Source of the DNA: CAVSJA01 sp963728145
GTDB taxonomy: Bacteria > Bacteroidota > Bacteroidia > Chitinophagales > Chitinophagaceae
Reading direction: 5' to 3'
DNA length: 64,000 nucleotides
Assembly: GCA_963728145.1 (NCBI GenBank)
Contig: CAVSJA010000002.1
Span: 434,001 to 498,000 of the forward strand
The position numbers and the translations under genes are program-made. Shown in pieces: positions 34,984 to 43,431 of the stretch. The stretch's first letter is position 1, and each line of letters starts with the position of its first letter. The notes under the pieces are model-generated. The model saw only the letters and a list, made by a program, of their open reading frames with translations, was not told where the DNA came from and did not search any database.

Positions 34984-35889
34984 ATGAAACCGTTTCAAAT
35001 CAATTCAAGACTCTGCATTTTGTTCTTGCTTTTCAGTTTTTGCTTGAGTCCATTCGGCTTTTCTCAAGGCGGATCAAGCCAGCTCCGTATAATAATGATC
35101 GGAGCGCATCCCGACGATTGCGACTTCGATGGAGGAGGTACTGCGGCCTTATTTGCAAAAATGGGGCATGCGGTAAAATTTGTATCGGTTACTAATGGCG
35201 ACGCGGGTCATCAAACTGAAGGCGGTGGAGTACTCGCTAAAAGAAGAAAGGCTGAAGCCGAAGAGTCTGGACGACGTTTAGGGGTTAGTTATGACGTATT
35301 GGATAATCACGATGGAGAGCTGGTGCCTAACCTGGATGTGCGTTTGCAAATCATTCGCAAGATCAGGGAATGGAATGCAGATGTAGTGATCGCACCGAGG
35401 CCCAACGATTATCACCCCGATCATCGTTATACCGGAGTTTTGGTACAGGATGCAGCATATATGGTTGGTGTCCCCAATGTGGCTCCGCATATTCCACCAT
35501 TGAAAAAGAATCCGGTGTTTTTATATTTCCAGGATAATTTCCAAAGACCAAACGCATTTCGTCCGGATATCAGCGTTGACATTGGTTCAACCTTTGATCA
35601 AAAGATCAGCGGTCTGGATGCACATAAATCTCAAATGTATGAATGGTTGCCCTGGATCGGCGGATACTCAAAAGATGTACCTCAGTCCGATGCAGACAGG
35701 AAAAAATGGCTGGCACAGCAAAGAACAATTAAGATCAATGCCGATATGCGAAAATCATTGGAGAAATGGTATGGTAAAGATTACTCCGACAAAGTTCAAC
35801 ACGCCGAATCCTTTGAGATCTGCGAATATGGAACACAGCCAAATGAAGAGGAGATCCGTCGATTATTTCCGATGTTGAAAAAGAACTGA
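34984..35889 (+). CDS. Secreted PIG-L (LmbE-type) deacetylase
   Basis: 301 residues. A signal peptide (about 1-27, ending FGFSQ) precedes a PIG-L domain with the metal site IIMIGAHPDDCDFDGGGTAAL (H-P-D-D near residue 42) and the second site PRPNDYHPDHRYTG (about 139-152). VTNGDAGHQ is also typical. These are zinc N-acetyl-sugar deacetylases. A signal peptide makes a bacillithiol (BshB) role unlikely; a glycan or glycoconjugate substrate outside the cytoplasm is more likely. Its stop overlaps the left arm of the next dyad repeat. Confidence 0.88.
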   Translation: MKPFQINSRLCILFLLFSFCLSPFGFSQGGSSQLRIIMIGAHPDDCDFDGGGTAALFAKMGHAVKFVSVTNGDAGHQTEGGGVLAKRRKAEAEESGRRLGVSYDVLDNHDGELVPNLDVRLQIIRKIREWNADVVIAPRPNDYHPDHRYTGVLVQDAAYMVGVPNVAPHIPPLKKNPVFLYFQDNFQRPNAFRPDISVDIGSTFDQKISGLDAHKSQMYEWLPWIGGYSKDVPQSDADRKKWLAQQRTIKINADMRKSLEKWYGKDYSDKVQHAESFEICEYGTQPNEEEIRRLFPMLKKN

Positions 35890-36020
35890 ACAGCGGAAGA
35901 CCGGAACAGAAGAACAGATGAACAGACGAACAGCGGAACAAAAAAACTTTACTATTCTACTGTTCTACTTATCTGCTGTTCCGCTGTTCATCTGTTCCGC
36001 TGTTCTTCCGATCTTCCGAT
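35887..36020. repeat. Dyad repeat of GAACAG units between convergent genes
   Basis: Left arm 35887-35940 is a run of GAACAG-type units; right arm about 35957-36019 is the reverse-complement run (CTGTTC units). The left arm begins in the stop codon of the deacetylase gene and the right arm ends exactly at the stop of the opposite gene. It therefore fills the whole 130-base gap and probably ends both transcripts. Confidence 0.9.
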
Positions 36021-36598
36021 CAAAATCCAGCCGCGACGTCAAGACTTTTAACAGTACTTATCGCCGCCTTATGTAAAATGAGTTTTTCAGACGCTTTATC
36101 CATTGACAATTCAATCCATCCAAAGTATCTCTCGCCATTTTTTTCAAGCTGTAAGGCGAGATAATGATGACTCATATTCTTCCACGGCCCTTCCCAATAT
36201 GTTTCTCCGGTTTCTGGAATGATCTTTTCTGCAAGAACAGTAAAAGCAACATTGTACCAGTTATAACCCTCAAGTGCAGTTGAGCCGACTTTATCGCCCT
36301 TGCTTAGAATTTTTGAATTTTCGAAGTGATCGATGGGAAGAAAAGAGTAAAAGCCCGATAACGCGAAGAATTGGATCCGGTCTCTGCCCAGCACAGGATC
36401 TCCGACATGCATAGTGCCAAAACGGAAATCGACTGTATTATCTCCATTCAGATCGATTTGATAACCCTGCCGGAATTTTACTTCTCTATTTCCGAGATCA
36501 ACATAACGCATTTGGGGAGAATCGGGAATTGGTATTTTGTCTTTTCTACACGCAAATAACAAGGCGATTAGCAGCATCGCTGAAAATGTCTTTTTCAT
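36020..36598 (-). CDS. Lipoprotein of unknown function
   Basis: 192 residues, not recognised. The N-terminus MKKTFSAMLLIALLFACRKDK has a lipobox with Cys17. The rest is beta-strand-rich, with YQIDLNGDNTVDFRFG (a Ca-binding-like DxNGDxxxD stretch, about 52-67) and a C-terminal ALQLEKNGERYFGWIELSMD. It is likely an envelope lipoprotein whose fold resembles small secreted Bacteroidota beta proteins. It converges on the deacetylase gene. Confidence 0.65.
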   Translation of the reverse strand: MKKTFSAMLLIALLFACRKDKIPIPDSPQMRYVDLGNREVKFRQGYQIDLNGDNTVDFRFGTMHVGDPVLGRDRIQFFALSGFYSFLPIDHFENSKILSKGDKVGSTALEGYNWYNVAFTVLAEKIIPETGETYWEGPWKNMSHHYLALQLEKNGERYFGWIELSMDKASEKLILHKAAISTVKSLDVAAGF

Positions 36599-36672
36599 AA
36601 TAAGCTTTGGGGAAAGTTATCCCGGATAAGGACGCGACAATTTGTAAAATTGTTTCAATTGATGAAATATTG

Positions 36673-36733
36673 GTATCAATTGAATAACCCCGCCAGCGGT
36701 TGCAAACCCTGGCGGCGGTTATTCAATTGATCC
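36673..36733 (-). terminator. Hairpin spanning the 3' end of the YfcC-type gene
   Basis: An imperfect ~27-bp inverted repeat: ATCAATTGAATAACC plus CCGCCAG on the left, its reverse complement on the right, with a short loop around 36700-36706. The right arm includes the last codons and stop of the - strand transporter gene, so the left arm is an inverted copy of that gene end. On the - strand it is a strong stem just at the stop, fitting a terminator. Confidence 0.7.
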
Positions 36734-38221
36734 TTTAATTGCACCAACAATCAGGAATATCGAACAAAGCACAAAGAGAATTGCAAGCAACGGCCATATA
36801 AACTTAATCCACGCCTTGAAACTAGTGTTGGTAAGAGCAAGTGATGGTAATAGCAAACCCGTGGGTGTGATCAGTCCCATAATTCCCATTCCATATATAT
36901 AAGCATTCACAATTTCCCTTCCAGGTACTCCGGTCATTGCTGCGAGTTGACCCATGATCGGCATAGTAACCACCGCCATTCCCGAAGTTGAAGAGATGAA
37001 GAGTGTAAGTAGCATGTAAACAATCATCACCATAATCAAAAAAAGACCAGTAGGCATTTCGCTCACGAATTCTGCAGCATAATAAACAATGGTATCGTTG
37101 ACTAAGCCTTCATTCAGGATGATCGTCACTCCTCGTGCCACTCCAATGATAAAAGCAACGCTGACCAGCGACTCAGCACCCTTGATAAATTTTTCAACGA
37201 AAGTTCTTTCGCCCATTCGAAGGATTATTGCAATGATCAAGGCAGCTACGAGAAATACCGTTGTCATTTCAAGCAACCACCATTCCAGGAATATAACTCC
37301 TCCTATCATCGTGAGGAATGTCAGGAGGAACAAGATGACCAGGAAATTTGTTTTGAGATCCGGCTTTTGAATAAGGGTTGTATCAATGGATGCTGTTGAA
37401 AAAGGATTTGTCTTCTCTTTATTGCGTTGATATACGAGGGATTTTGTAGGATCCTTTTTTACTTTTTCAGCATACCGAACCACATACCAGATAAATAGAA
37501 TTGTACTGATCCCAAATACGATCAAACGCTCATATAATCCATCACTCCAATTAATACCTGCCGCATTTGAAGCGATAATGGTCGAAAAGGGATTGCTGAA
37601 TGATGAGAGCGTTCCCAATTGCGTTCCTCCAAAAATTATGGCAACGGGTACCAGCAGATCATAGCCTGCGGCCAGAAATACAGGAACAAGTATTGGATAA
37701 AATGCAAATCCTTCTTCCGCCATTCCAAAGGATGAACCTCCAAATGAAAATAGAAATCCGAGAATGACCAATAACCAGGCTTCTTTGCCTTTCATCTTGT
37801 TGGATAAGTTCTGTAGTGCTTTCTCCAGAGCACCCGAAGCATAGAATACATTGATAAAGCCACCGATAAAAAGTACAAAGAGTATGACATCAAATGAATC
37901 ATAGATCCCTTTTATAGGAGCCTGGATGATATTTAAAGGATTTTGCGGATTGGAAGAAAGTTTATGATATGTTCCAGGAACCGAAACGGGTTTTCGAAAG
38001 CTTCCATCTGCAAACTTTTCGATTCGGATCAATAAGCGCAGGCTATCCAATGTAGATTGAGTCGCCGGAAGAACAATATCCTTATCCTGATCATGGTAAA
38101 CCAGTGAACCATCTTTATATTCAATCGTATCAAATTTTCCTGCCGGAATAGCCCAGGTAGCAATTGCTGCTATAACAATAACGAACATCAAAACTGTAAA
38201 TGGGGAAGGCAGCTTGCGCAT
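36719..38221 (-). CDS. YfcC-family (C4-dicarboxylate/arginine-type) permease
   Basis: 500 residues with about 12 membrane segments. The N-terminus PFTVLMFVIVIAAIATWAIP and the later MAEEGFAFYPILVPVFLAAGYD, GTQLGTLSSFSNPFSTIIAS and SSTSGMAVVTMPIMGQLAAM are typical of the YfcC/DcuC-like AIT family. Two re-entrant-type hairpins with Gly/Ser-rich turns fit an elevator transporter. A periplasmic insertion lies at about residues 25-85. Substrate could be a basic amino acid, peptide or dicarboxylate; sequence alone does not decide. Confidence 0.82.
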   Translation of the reverse strand: MRKLPSPFTVLMFVIVIAAIATWAIPAGKFDTIEYKDGSLVYHDQDKDIVLPATQSTLDSLRLLIRIEKFADGSFRKPVSVPGTYHKLSSNPQNPLNIIQAPIKGIYDSFDVILFVLFIGGFINVFYASGALEKALQNLSNKMKGKEAWLLVILGFLFSFGGSSFGMAEEGFAFYPILVPVFLAAGYDLLVPVAIIFGGTQLGTLSSFSNPFSTIIASNAAGINWSDGLYERLIVFGISTILFIWYVVRYAEKVKKDPTKSLVYQRNKEKTNPFSTASIDTTLIQKPDLKTNFLVILFLLTFLTMIGGVIFLEWWLLEMTTVFLVAALIIAIILRMGERTFVEKFIKGAESLVSVAFIIGVARGVTIILNEGLVNDTIVYYAAEFVSEMPTGLFLIMVMIVYMLLTLFISSTSGMAVVTMPIMGQLAAMTGVPGREIVNAYIYGMGIMGLITPTGLLLPSLALTNTSFKAWIKFIWPLLAILFVLCSIFLIVGAIKGSIE

Positions 38222-38264
38222 GATACCTATTGTTCGGCATAGGTACTAAAGATTATTGATTTAT

Positions 38265-39146
38265 TCATTTAAGTTCCAAAACTACTCGGTTCGTTTTGGA
38301 CTTCATATCGTAGAGGACAAGCCGAACTTCATTCTCGATGTAAGCGATCTTACCTGCCCTGGCATTGTATTTGGCATCGGCAGTTTTGATGCCCGCAATC
38401 ACTTCTTTCTTATTTCCGTTTAGTTGAAAGACAACTTGTTTGTCGGGATCCTGGGTGTATAATATGGTTAATTGATCAATCCATGTGGGATAATAATTCA
38501 GCGTCGTGGTATCATTCGTGAGATTCCGATGAAAGCTTCCATTTTTATCAGTAAGGAAGATCTGGTCACGGCCATCCCCTTTCTCCACGTAATAAGTGAT
38601 TTGATCATTTCTCGGATTCCATGAAGGGCTGTAACTTTTATGTGGGTTGCTATTGGTAATTTGTTTTTTCTCCCCGCTTGTTAGATTATATACAACTATT
38701 TCTGTTTGAGATGTGGGACCACGACCCTTATTTATATTATACGCAAGATGTTTTCCGTCACCTGACCAGGTCAGGGAAAATTTACCAAGTGTATCATCCA
38801 CTAATACTTTCTCGCTGTTCTTTTCGAGATCATACAGATAGAGTAAGGGTTTGTTGTTAATTCGTTTGAAATAAGCAATAGATTTTCCATCTGGCGAAGC
38901 TGTGAGACCGCTACCGTCAATTGGCATTTGTTTCAATGTTTTTGAGACAATATCAAAAATGTACTTTGTTGCTGACGGTGGTAGTTTTTCTGCCTTGTCA
39001 ATCTTCATAATATTCAATATCAAAGATTGTCCATCGGGCATCCAGGAAAAGGCAGTAATAAATTTCTTGAAAGCGGTATCAGTCCCCTGGGCATTAAGGG
39101 AGAAAGTTAATAGCAGAATTGTGATTCCCATGAGCAGTGATTTCAT
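38265..39146 (-). CDS. Secreted TolB-like beta-propeller protein
   Basis: 293 residues. A signal peptide (about 1-19, ending NAQG) is followed by five or so PD40/WD40-like blades: SWMPDGQSLILNI, TASPDGKSIAYFKRI, TWSGDGKHLAYNINKG, SWNPRNDQITYYV and the last near YNARAGKIAYIENE. The repeated S-x-D/N-G-K-x-I/L-A-Y pattern is the TolB propeller signature. It is shorter than TolB and lacks its N-terminal domain, so it is a stand-alone periplasmic propeller. Ligand unknown. Its start is about 100 bases beyond the end of the neighbouring metallopeptidase gene. Confidence 0.8.
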   Translation of the reverse strand: MKSLLMGITILLLTFSLNAQGTDTAFKKFITAFSWMPDGQSLILNIMKIDKAEKLPPSATKYIFDIVSKTLKQMPIDGSGLTASPDGKSIAYFKRINNKPLLYLYDLEKNSEKVLVDDTLGKFSLTWSGDGKHLAYNINKGRGPTSQTEIVVYNLTSGEKKQITNSNPHKSYSPSWNPRNDQITYYVEKGDGRDQIFLTDKNGSFHRNLTNDTTTLNYYPTWIDQLTILYTQDPDKQVVFQLNGNKKEVIAGIKTADAKYNARAGKIAYIENEVRLVLYDMKSKTNRVVLELK

Positions 39147-39282
39147 AGCAGAACGTTTTGATGCTATATCAATTTATTGATTAGTGATCGCCGAATGAAG
39201 GGATTTACACGATTTGCAAGAAATCTTAGACGTTTGGTTGAAAAACCAACATATATAAATGCTTAAGATAATTGCCTATTGT

Positions 39283-40164
39283 CTAAGGCACTTCGATTAC
39301 TGTCCAGCTATTGCTTCTTCGGCTCCATACTATTGCATAATCCTTGCTATGATTGAGTCGATAAGTTCTAGCGCTGCTACTATTGCTCAACCGAAGCCAG
39401 CCGTAATTGTACACTTCAAATTTGAAAACAAAGGGTTGGGTAGTCTTTAATTCGGCAGGCTGATAAGTTTTGCCATCATCCGATAAGTAAACTGTCATAT
39501 CAGTATTGCCATATAGCGAAAGATAGATCCAGCTTGCATCATTGGAAGCGGGTGGAGGATTTTGCTGCGGTTGTGGTGCGGGCGGATTGTTTTGAGTGTT
39601 ACTTGTATTCCCCCAGGCATAATTCCATCCCCGGGTTATTGAATTAAGTCGATCAGCTTTTGCAGGATGCGTACTGCTTGCAGTTGGAGAGGCAATTTGT
39701 TGCATGGCTGCACGCGCTTCATTCAAACTTGCCCCAAGTTTTGCCATCACATATCCGGAAAAATAATCTGCTTCCAATTCCTTGGATGGAGTACTACCAC
39801 TCGAGCTCACTACATGATTCCGATAATGGTGACCCATCTCATGAGCTAGCACACTGATGGATGCCCATTTGGTTCCCGCATATGCATCAAGGTTTTCGAG
39901 GAATTCATTGTCGTAAACAATATAACGCCGGTTGCGAATAATCGTAGCATAGGCATTATTAATTCCGAATTGTTCGCGTATTGTAAAATTTTCTTTCCAA
40001 TTAATACTATCAAGCATGGTGTTGACATAACCGCTTGCTTCATAAACGGAAGAGAAACTGGTTCCGGGTCTCTGCGGTGGGATGATAATTCCACATTGAT
40101 TGACTCGTTGGCCAGTTGCGGTTATACCCGCCAGGAATGCGATAATAAACAGTAAGACTCTCAT
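39283..40164 (-). CDS. Secreted M48-like zinc metallopeptidase
   Basis: 293 residues. A signal peptide (about 1-18) leads into a protease domain with HEMGHHYRNH (108-117; HExxH) and KELEADYFSGYVMAKLG (about 128-144), where the ExxxD supplies the third zinc ligand, as in M48/BepA-type gluzincins. A Pro/Gln-rich linker (about 190-215) joins a small C-terminal beta domain (ASWIYLSLYGNTDMTVYLSD). The C-terminal domain may bind protein or glycan. Periplasmic or outer-surface quality control is a guess. Confidence 0.8.
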   Translation of the reverse strand: MRVLLFIIAFLAGITATGQRVNQCGIIIPPQRPGTSFSSVYEASGYVNTMLDSINWKENFTIREQFGINNAYATIIRNRRYIVYDNEFLENLDAYAGTKWASISVLAHEMGHHYRNHVVSSSGSTPSKELEADYFSGYVMAKLGASLNEARAAMQQIASPTASSTHPAKADRLNSITRGWNYAWGNTSNTQNNPPAPQPQQNPPPASNDASWIYLSLYGNTDMTVYLSDDGKTYQPAELKTTQPFVFKFEVYNYGWLRLSNSSSARTYRLNHSKDYAIVWSRRSNSWTVIEVP

Positions 40165-40272
40165 GATTATAGCGATTTTACCCCACTCTGAATAGTGCGG
40201 GGTTTCACCAGGTAGGGTAAAAAGATTGTGCCAGCGATTAAGACTATTCGAAGCATGAGAAAGGCCTGAGGC

Positions 40273-41091
40273 TTAGCGATCCCACCTTCCAACGATTTTT
40301 ATTCCCATCGTAATGATCCAATTTCCGTACTGAAGCTTGGGATCATAGTTGACGCTTTCCAACTCAAAGGTTTTTCTTTTGAATGCCCTATTCGTTCCGG
40401 CCTTTAGAAAGATTGGTATATCCGGACCTTTTTTTGAAAGTATGTTGTATTCAAATCCAATCCCTGCCTGATACCCGAACTCAGATTCTCTTTCTTTCAC
40501 AGAACGATTATTGGCAATAAGATTGGAGATCGAAGTTGGAGATGGATTTGTTTGTGCTGGTGCTTTGTACTCCAGATAGGAGCTTCTCAATCCTAATCCT
40601 GCATAAGGATATATGTTTATGGTTTTTTTCTTCACAAGATCATATCCAATATCCAGTTGTAGTACCGGTGATACGGAGGTTTTGACGAATTCTTCACCCT
40701 TTGTTGTTTTTTTGTACATCGACGCGGCAAAGCCTATATCAAAAATTGTTCTCTTCTTTTTGAGAGAGAACCCGAGACCAAAACTTATCATAGGGCCGGA
40801 GATCGGACCAAATCCGTCTGTTGAATTGTCTGCATTCAATATATCATAGTTTGCGGATCCGACCTGACTAAAGAATACCATGCCTGAATAATTATCACTT
40901 GCCCATTCCGCATATTTCAATTTTTCTGTAAGCGCTTTGGTCTTTGGGCTATTCCTGAACGAATCCTCATAGGCATTTTTCAAACGCTGGAGTTCATTGC
41001 GGTAGAATTGAGTAGAGTCGGTTTTATCCTGGCTATAAGAAGACAAAAAACAAAATAAGGCTAATGAAAACAGGAGTGTAGAAATTTTCAT
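40273..41091 (-). CDS. Outer-membrane beta-barrel protein
   Basis: 272 residues from ATG 41091, chosen because the signal peptide MKISTLLFSLALFCFLSSYSQ starts there; an upstream ATG at 41139 would add 16 residues. After a short helical segment (about 25-55) come alternating hydrophobic strands such as IFDIGFAASMYK, PVLQLDIGYDLVKKKTINIY and AGLGLRSSYLEY, ending in IITMGIKIVGRW. The pattern fits an 8- to 10-stranded porin-like barrel of the OmpW/outer-membrane beta-barrel class. Function unknown. Confidence 0.7.
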   Translation of the reverse strand: MKISTLLFSLALFCFLSSYSQDKTDSTQFYRNELQRLKNAYEDSFRNSPKTKALTEKLKYAEWASDNYSGMVFFSQVGSANYDILNADNSTDGFGPISGPMISFGLGFSLKKKRTIFDIGFAASMYKKTTKGEEFVKTSVSPVLQLDIGYDLVKKKTINIYPYAGLGLRSSYLEYKAPAQTNPSPTSISNLIANNRSVKERESEFGYQAGIGFEYNILSKKGPDIPIFLKAGTNRAFKRKTFELESVNYDPKLQYGNWIITMGIKIVGRWDR

Positions 41092-41255
41092 AAGCGAAAG
41101 TTGATTGTTTACTGAAGAATTTTCAAAGAAGAAATTCAAAGTTCAGTCAAAACAATACAACTCCGGTTAGGGAGCACTGTTAAAGTAGCTTTAAAACTCT
41201 TAAGTCTGTTAACAGTTTCCGATAATACACTGCTGTCAATGTTCTGACAATTAAA

Positions 41256-41591
41256 TTATACACTTACCATTTCTATACAAGCTTCCGCACAACTTCTGCA
41301 CTTAATTGCACATTCCCTGCAATGTTCCATATGGCTGTGCTTTTCGCATTCGATGGCACAAGCTGAACAGATCTCCGCGCACAATTCACAGAAACGATCG
41401 GCATACTCACTACCAAGACTCATCAATTCAGCTGCAGCCCGGCAGATGGCGGCACATTCCAGGTCTAACTGTATGCATTTGGTCAGTTTCTTTACATCGG
41501 CTTCACGCAGACATGAGGTTGCGCAATGTGTGGAGATCGTCGCACATTGCTGACATTCATCAATACAATGCTGATATTTTTCGTGTGACAT
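41256..41591 (-). CDS. Cys-rich four-helix copper-storage protein (Csp3/DUF326-like)
   Basis: 111 residues with 18 cysteines, mostly in C-x2-C, C-x3-C or C-x4-C pairs along predicted helices (CIDECQQCATISTHCATSC; CELCAEICSACAIEC; CRECAIKCRSCAEAC). This is the pattern of four-helix-bundle Csp proteins, in which Cys residues line the bundle core and bind many Cu(I) ions. No signal peptide, so it is the cytosolic Csp3 type. Histidines at the ends (HSHMEH) may form the entry site. Likely copper buffering; no copper ATPase is adjacent. Confidence 0.9.
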   Translation of the reverse strand: MSHEKYQHCIDECQQCATISTHCATSCLREADVKKLTKCIQLDLECAAICRAAAELMSLGSEYADRFCELCAEICSACAIECEKHSHMEHCRECAIKCRSCAEACIEMVSV

Positions 41592-41807
41592 AGTTTCGTT
41601 TTTTTATTAAACAACTTGAAGCAGTTGAAAAGCACAAAAACGAAGCCATCGAATTTGTATTATAAGATCGTTACGGAATCAATGTCTAAATATTGCCTCA
41701 GGGTCTTACACCTTCCCCCTTTTGCGCAGCAGAGAAAGGCAGGGATGAGTCGAAGCGGCCATAAAAGACCTGCGAGAAGAATTTTCCCCAGATTGTAAAT
41801 GGAAAAA

Positions 41808-42329
41808 TCATGAATTCACAACGGCAGAATAAATATTGGCACGATTGTACAATGAAGGCATTTCCTGCAGTTTTAGAATCGAATCATACCCATTCTCCTT
41901 GAAAAATTTCTCGAGAGATTTAAAGCTGATTGGATAAGGTACCCATGGATTTGAGACATCCATGTCGTATTCAATAATTAGCAGAGTATGTGCAGGCTTA
42001 AGTCGTGTTTTTAGTTTGGAGATGAAGGTTGATTTGTTTTTTACAAAGTGAATGGAATTTGCCATTAGTATTCCATCCAGGTCAGTAAATGGAAGTTCTT
42101 TGTCAACAAAATCAAGTTTGTATTTTTTGATCAGCGTTTCTTTTTCACTATCAGGAATAGTCGATAATGCCCCTTGATTGGTATCTACAGCATGAATGAT
42201 GCTATCCTTGCCCAGGAGATTTGCAAGGGCTCTTGTAAATAATCCGTCACCGCAACCAAGATCAGCCCATTTTTGCGTTGATCTTCCATTTATTCCAGTA
42301 AGAAGTTTTATTGCTTCATCAAGTTTCAT
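41808..42329 (-). CDS. Class I SAM-dependent methyltransferase
   Basis: 173 residues from ATG 42329, which overlaps the upstream stop by ATGA; a longer open frame runs back to 42563 but lies inside the MBL gene. Motif I is KWADLGCGDGLFTRALANLL (about 19-38), followed by IIHAVDTNQGAL and LDGILMANSIHFVKN as motifs post-I and II. The product resembles methyltransferase domain 25/11 proteins. It is translationally coupled to the MBL-fold hydrolase, so the two may share a pathway. Substrate unknown. Confidence 0.85.
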   Translation of the reverse strand: MKLDEAIKLLTGINGRSTQKWADLGCGDGLFTRALANLLGKDSIIHAVDTNQGALSTIPDSEKETLIKKYKLDFVDKELPFTDLDGILMANSIHFVKNKSTFISKLKTRLKPAHTLLIIEYDMDVSNPWVPYPISFKSLEKFFKENGYDSILKLQEMPSLYNRANIYSAVVNS

Positions 42330-43354
42330 AACCACCAATTGCTTACCGGATAAGTATTGCCAATGATCAAAGGCTCGCCAATCTTTGGAGTAGTTACATT
42401 CAGGTTCAGTTCCTTTGCTTTTTTTAATGTTCGGGTAATTGGTTCGGTCCACGGATGATAGGACAATGCAAATTTTCCCCAGTGAACAGGTAAAAGCAAT
42501 TTTGCATTCAGATCTTTTGCTGCCTGCACGGTTTCTTCGGGTCGCATATGGATATAGGGCCACGCATCTCCGTATTGCGCACCATCAAGGATTACCAGGT
42601 CAAACGGTCCAAACTGCGCTCCGATCTTTTTGAATTCCTCATCATAACCCGAATCTCCCCCAAGAAATAATTTCAAGCCATTTATTTCCAGCACGAATGA
42701 ACTCCAAAGCGTTTTGCCTCTCGCCGTTGATCTTCCTGAAAAATGTCTCGCAGGCGTGGCAGTTAATTTTACATTATGAACAATCGTCTTGCTTTCACCC
42801 CAATTCAATTCAGTGATTTTTTTTGGATCAACACCCCAGTATTCCAGGTGCGATCCAACTCCAAGTGAAGTAACAATCGTGGTTGTTCTATTCTTAATCC
42901 TTTTTATGGTTTGATAATCCAGGTGATCATAATGATCGTGGGTGATAATCAACAGATCGATCGGAGGAATTTCTTCTGACTTATAAATATTTGAGCCCTT
43001 GAATGGTTTTCCAAAAATTGCAACTGGAGAAGCTGGGCCAAACAATATGGGATCAACAAGAATCTTAAATCCTTTGGAATTTATAAAGTAAGATGAATGT
43101 CCAAGCCAAATAAGCTGTGTTGAATCCTTTGGCAGTTCTGATAAGTTCGTTTTTACTGAAGGTATCAAACCGGGAGGATTGACGAATTTAGGCCTGCTGA
43201 TAAAAAAATCCTTAAACATCTTGAAGTAGGAAACATTCTTTAGCATCACGGATGTTGGATGGATATTTTGAAAGGATCCGTTTCGGTAATTCGGGGAGCT
43301 TTCTATTCTTTTGAGACGCTCGCCGCTGGGATTTTTGCCGAAGGACTTGAACAT
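42326..43354 (-). CDS. MBL-fold metal-dependent hydrolase (UlaG/NAPE-PLD-like)
   Basis: 342 residues. The metallo-beta-lactamase fold shows LIWLGHSSYFINSKGFKILV, the metal motif ITHDHYDHLD (about 130-139), LGGDSGYDEEF and LPVHWGKFALSYHPWTEP near residue 295. The N-terminal part (NIHPTSVMLKNVSYFKMFKD) and LIWLGHSS match the YddR/NAPE-PLD-like branch of secreted-type hydrolases, though no clear signal peptide is seen. It probably cleaves a phosphodiester or lactone. It is followed by the overlapping methyltransferase gene. Confidence 0.87.
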   Translation of the reverse strand: MFKSFGKNPSGERLKRIESSPNYRNGSFQNIHPTSVMLKNVSYFKMFKDFFISRPKFVNPPGLIPSVKTNLSELPKDSTQLIWLGHSSYFINSKGFKILVDPILFGPASPVAIFGKPFKGSNIYKSEEIPPIDLLIITHDHYDHLDYQTIKRIKNRTTTIVTSLGVGSHLEYWGVDPKKITELNWGESKTIVHNVKLTATPARHFSGRSTARGKTLWSSFVLEINGLKLFLGGDSGYDEEFKKIGAQFGPFDLVILDGAQYGDAWPYIHMRPEETVQAAKDLNAKLLLPVHWGKFALSYHPWTEPITRTLKKAKELNLNVTTPKIGEPLIIGNTYPVSNWWL

Positions 43355-43356
43355 TG

Positions 43357-43431
43357 GTTGATTGGTTAATTAGTTAACTGGTAGATTGGTTGTTCCGAAG
43401 TTTCGGGAGGTTAATTGGTTAACTGGTTGAC
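43357..43431. repeat. TTGGTTAACTGG-type repeat run overlapping a gene end
   Basis: Two runs (43354-43393 and 43409-43431) of units such as TTGGTTAA and AACTGGTTGA, both in the same orientation, flank CCGAA-GT-TTCGG. The second run is inside the 3' end of the LLM oxidoreductase gene on the - strand and encodes its last residues (VNQLTN). The first ends at the start of the MBL gene. Confidence 0.75.

Noticed and set aside
41808..42563. Long form of the methyltransferase
   Set aside because: The extra 78 residues overlap the MBL gene and have no homology; ATG 42329 with an ATGA overlap fits better.
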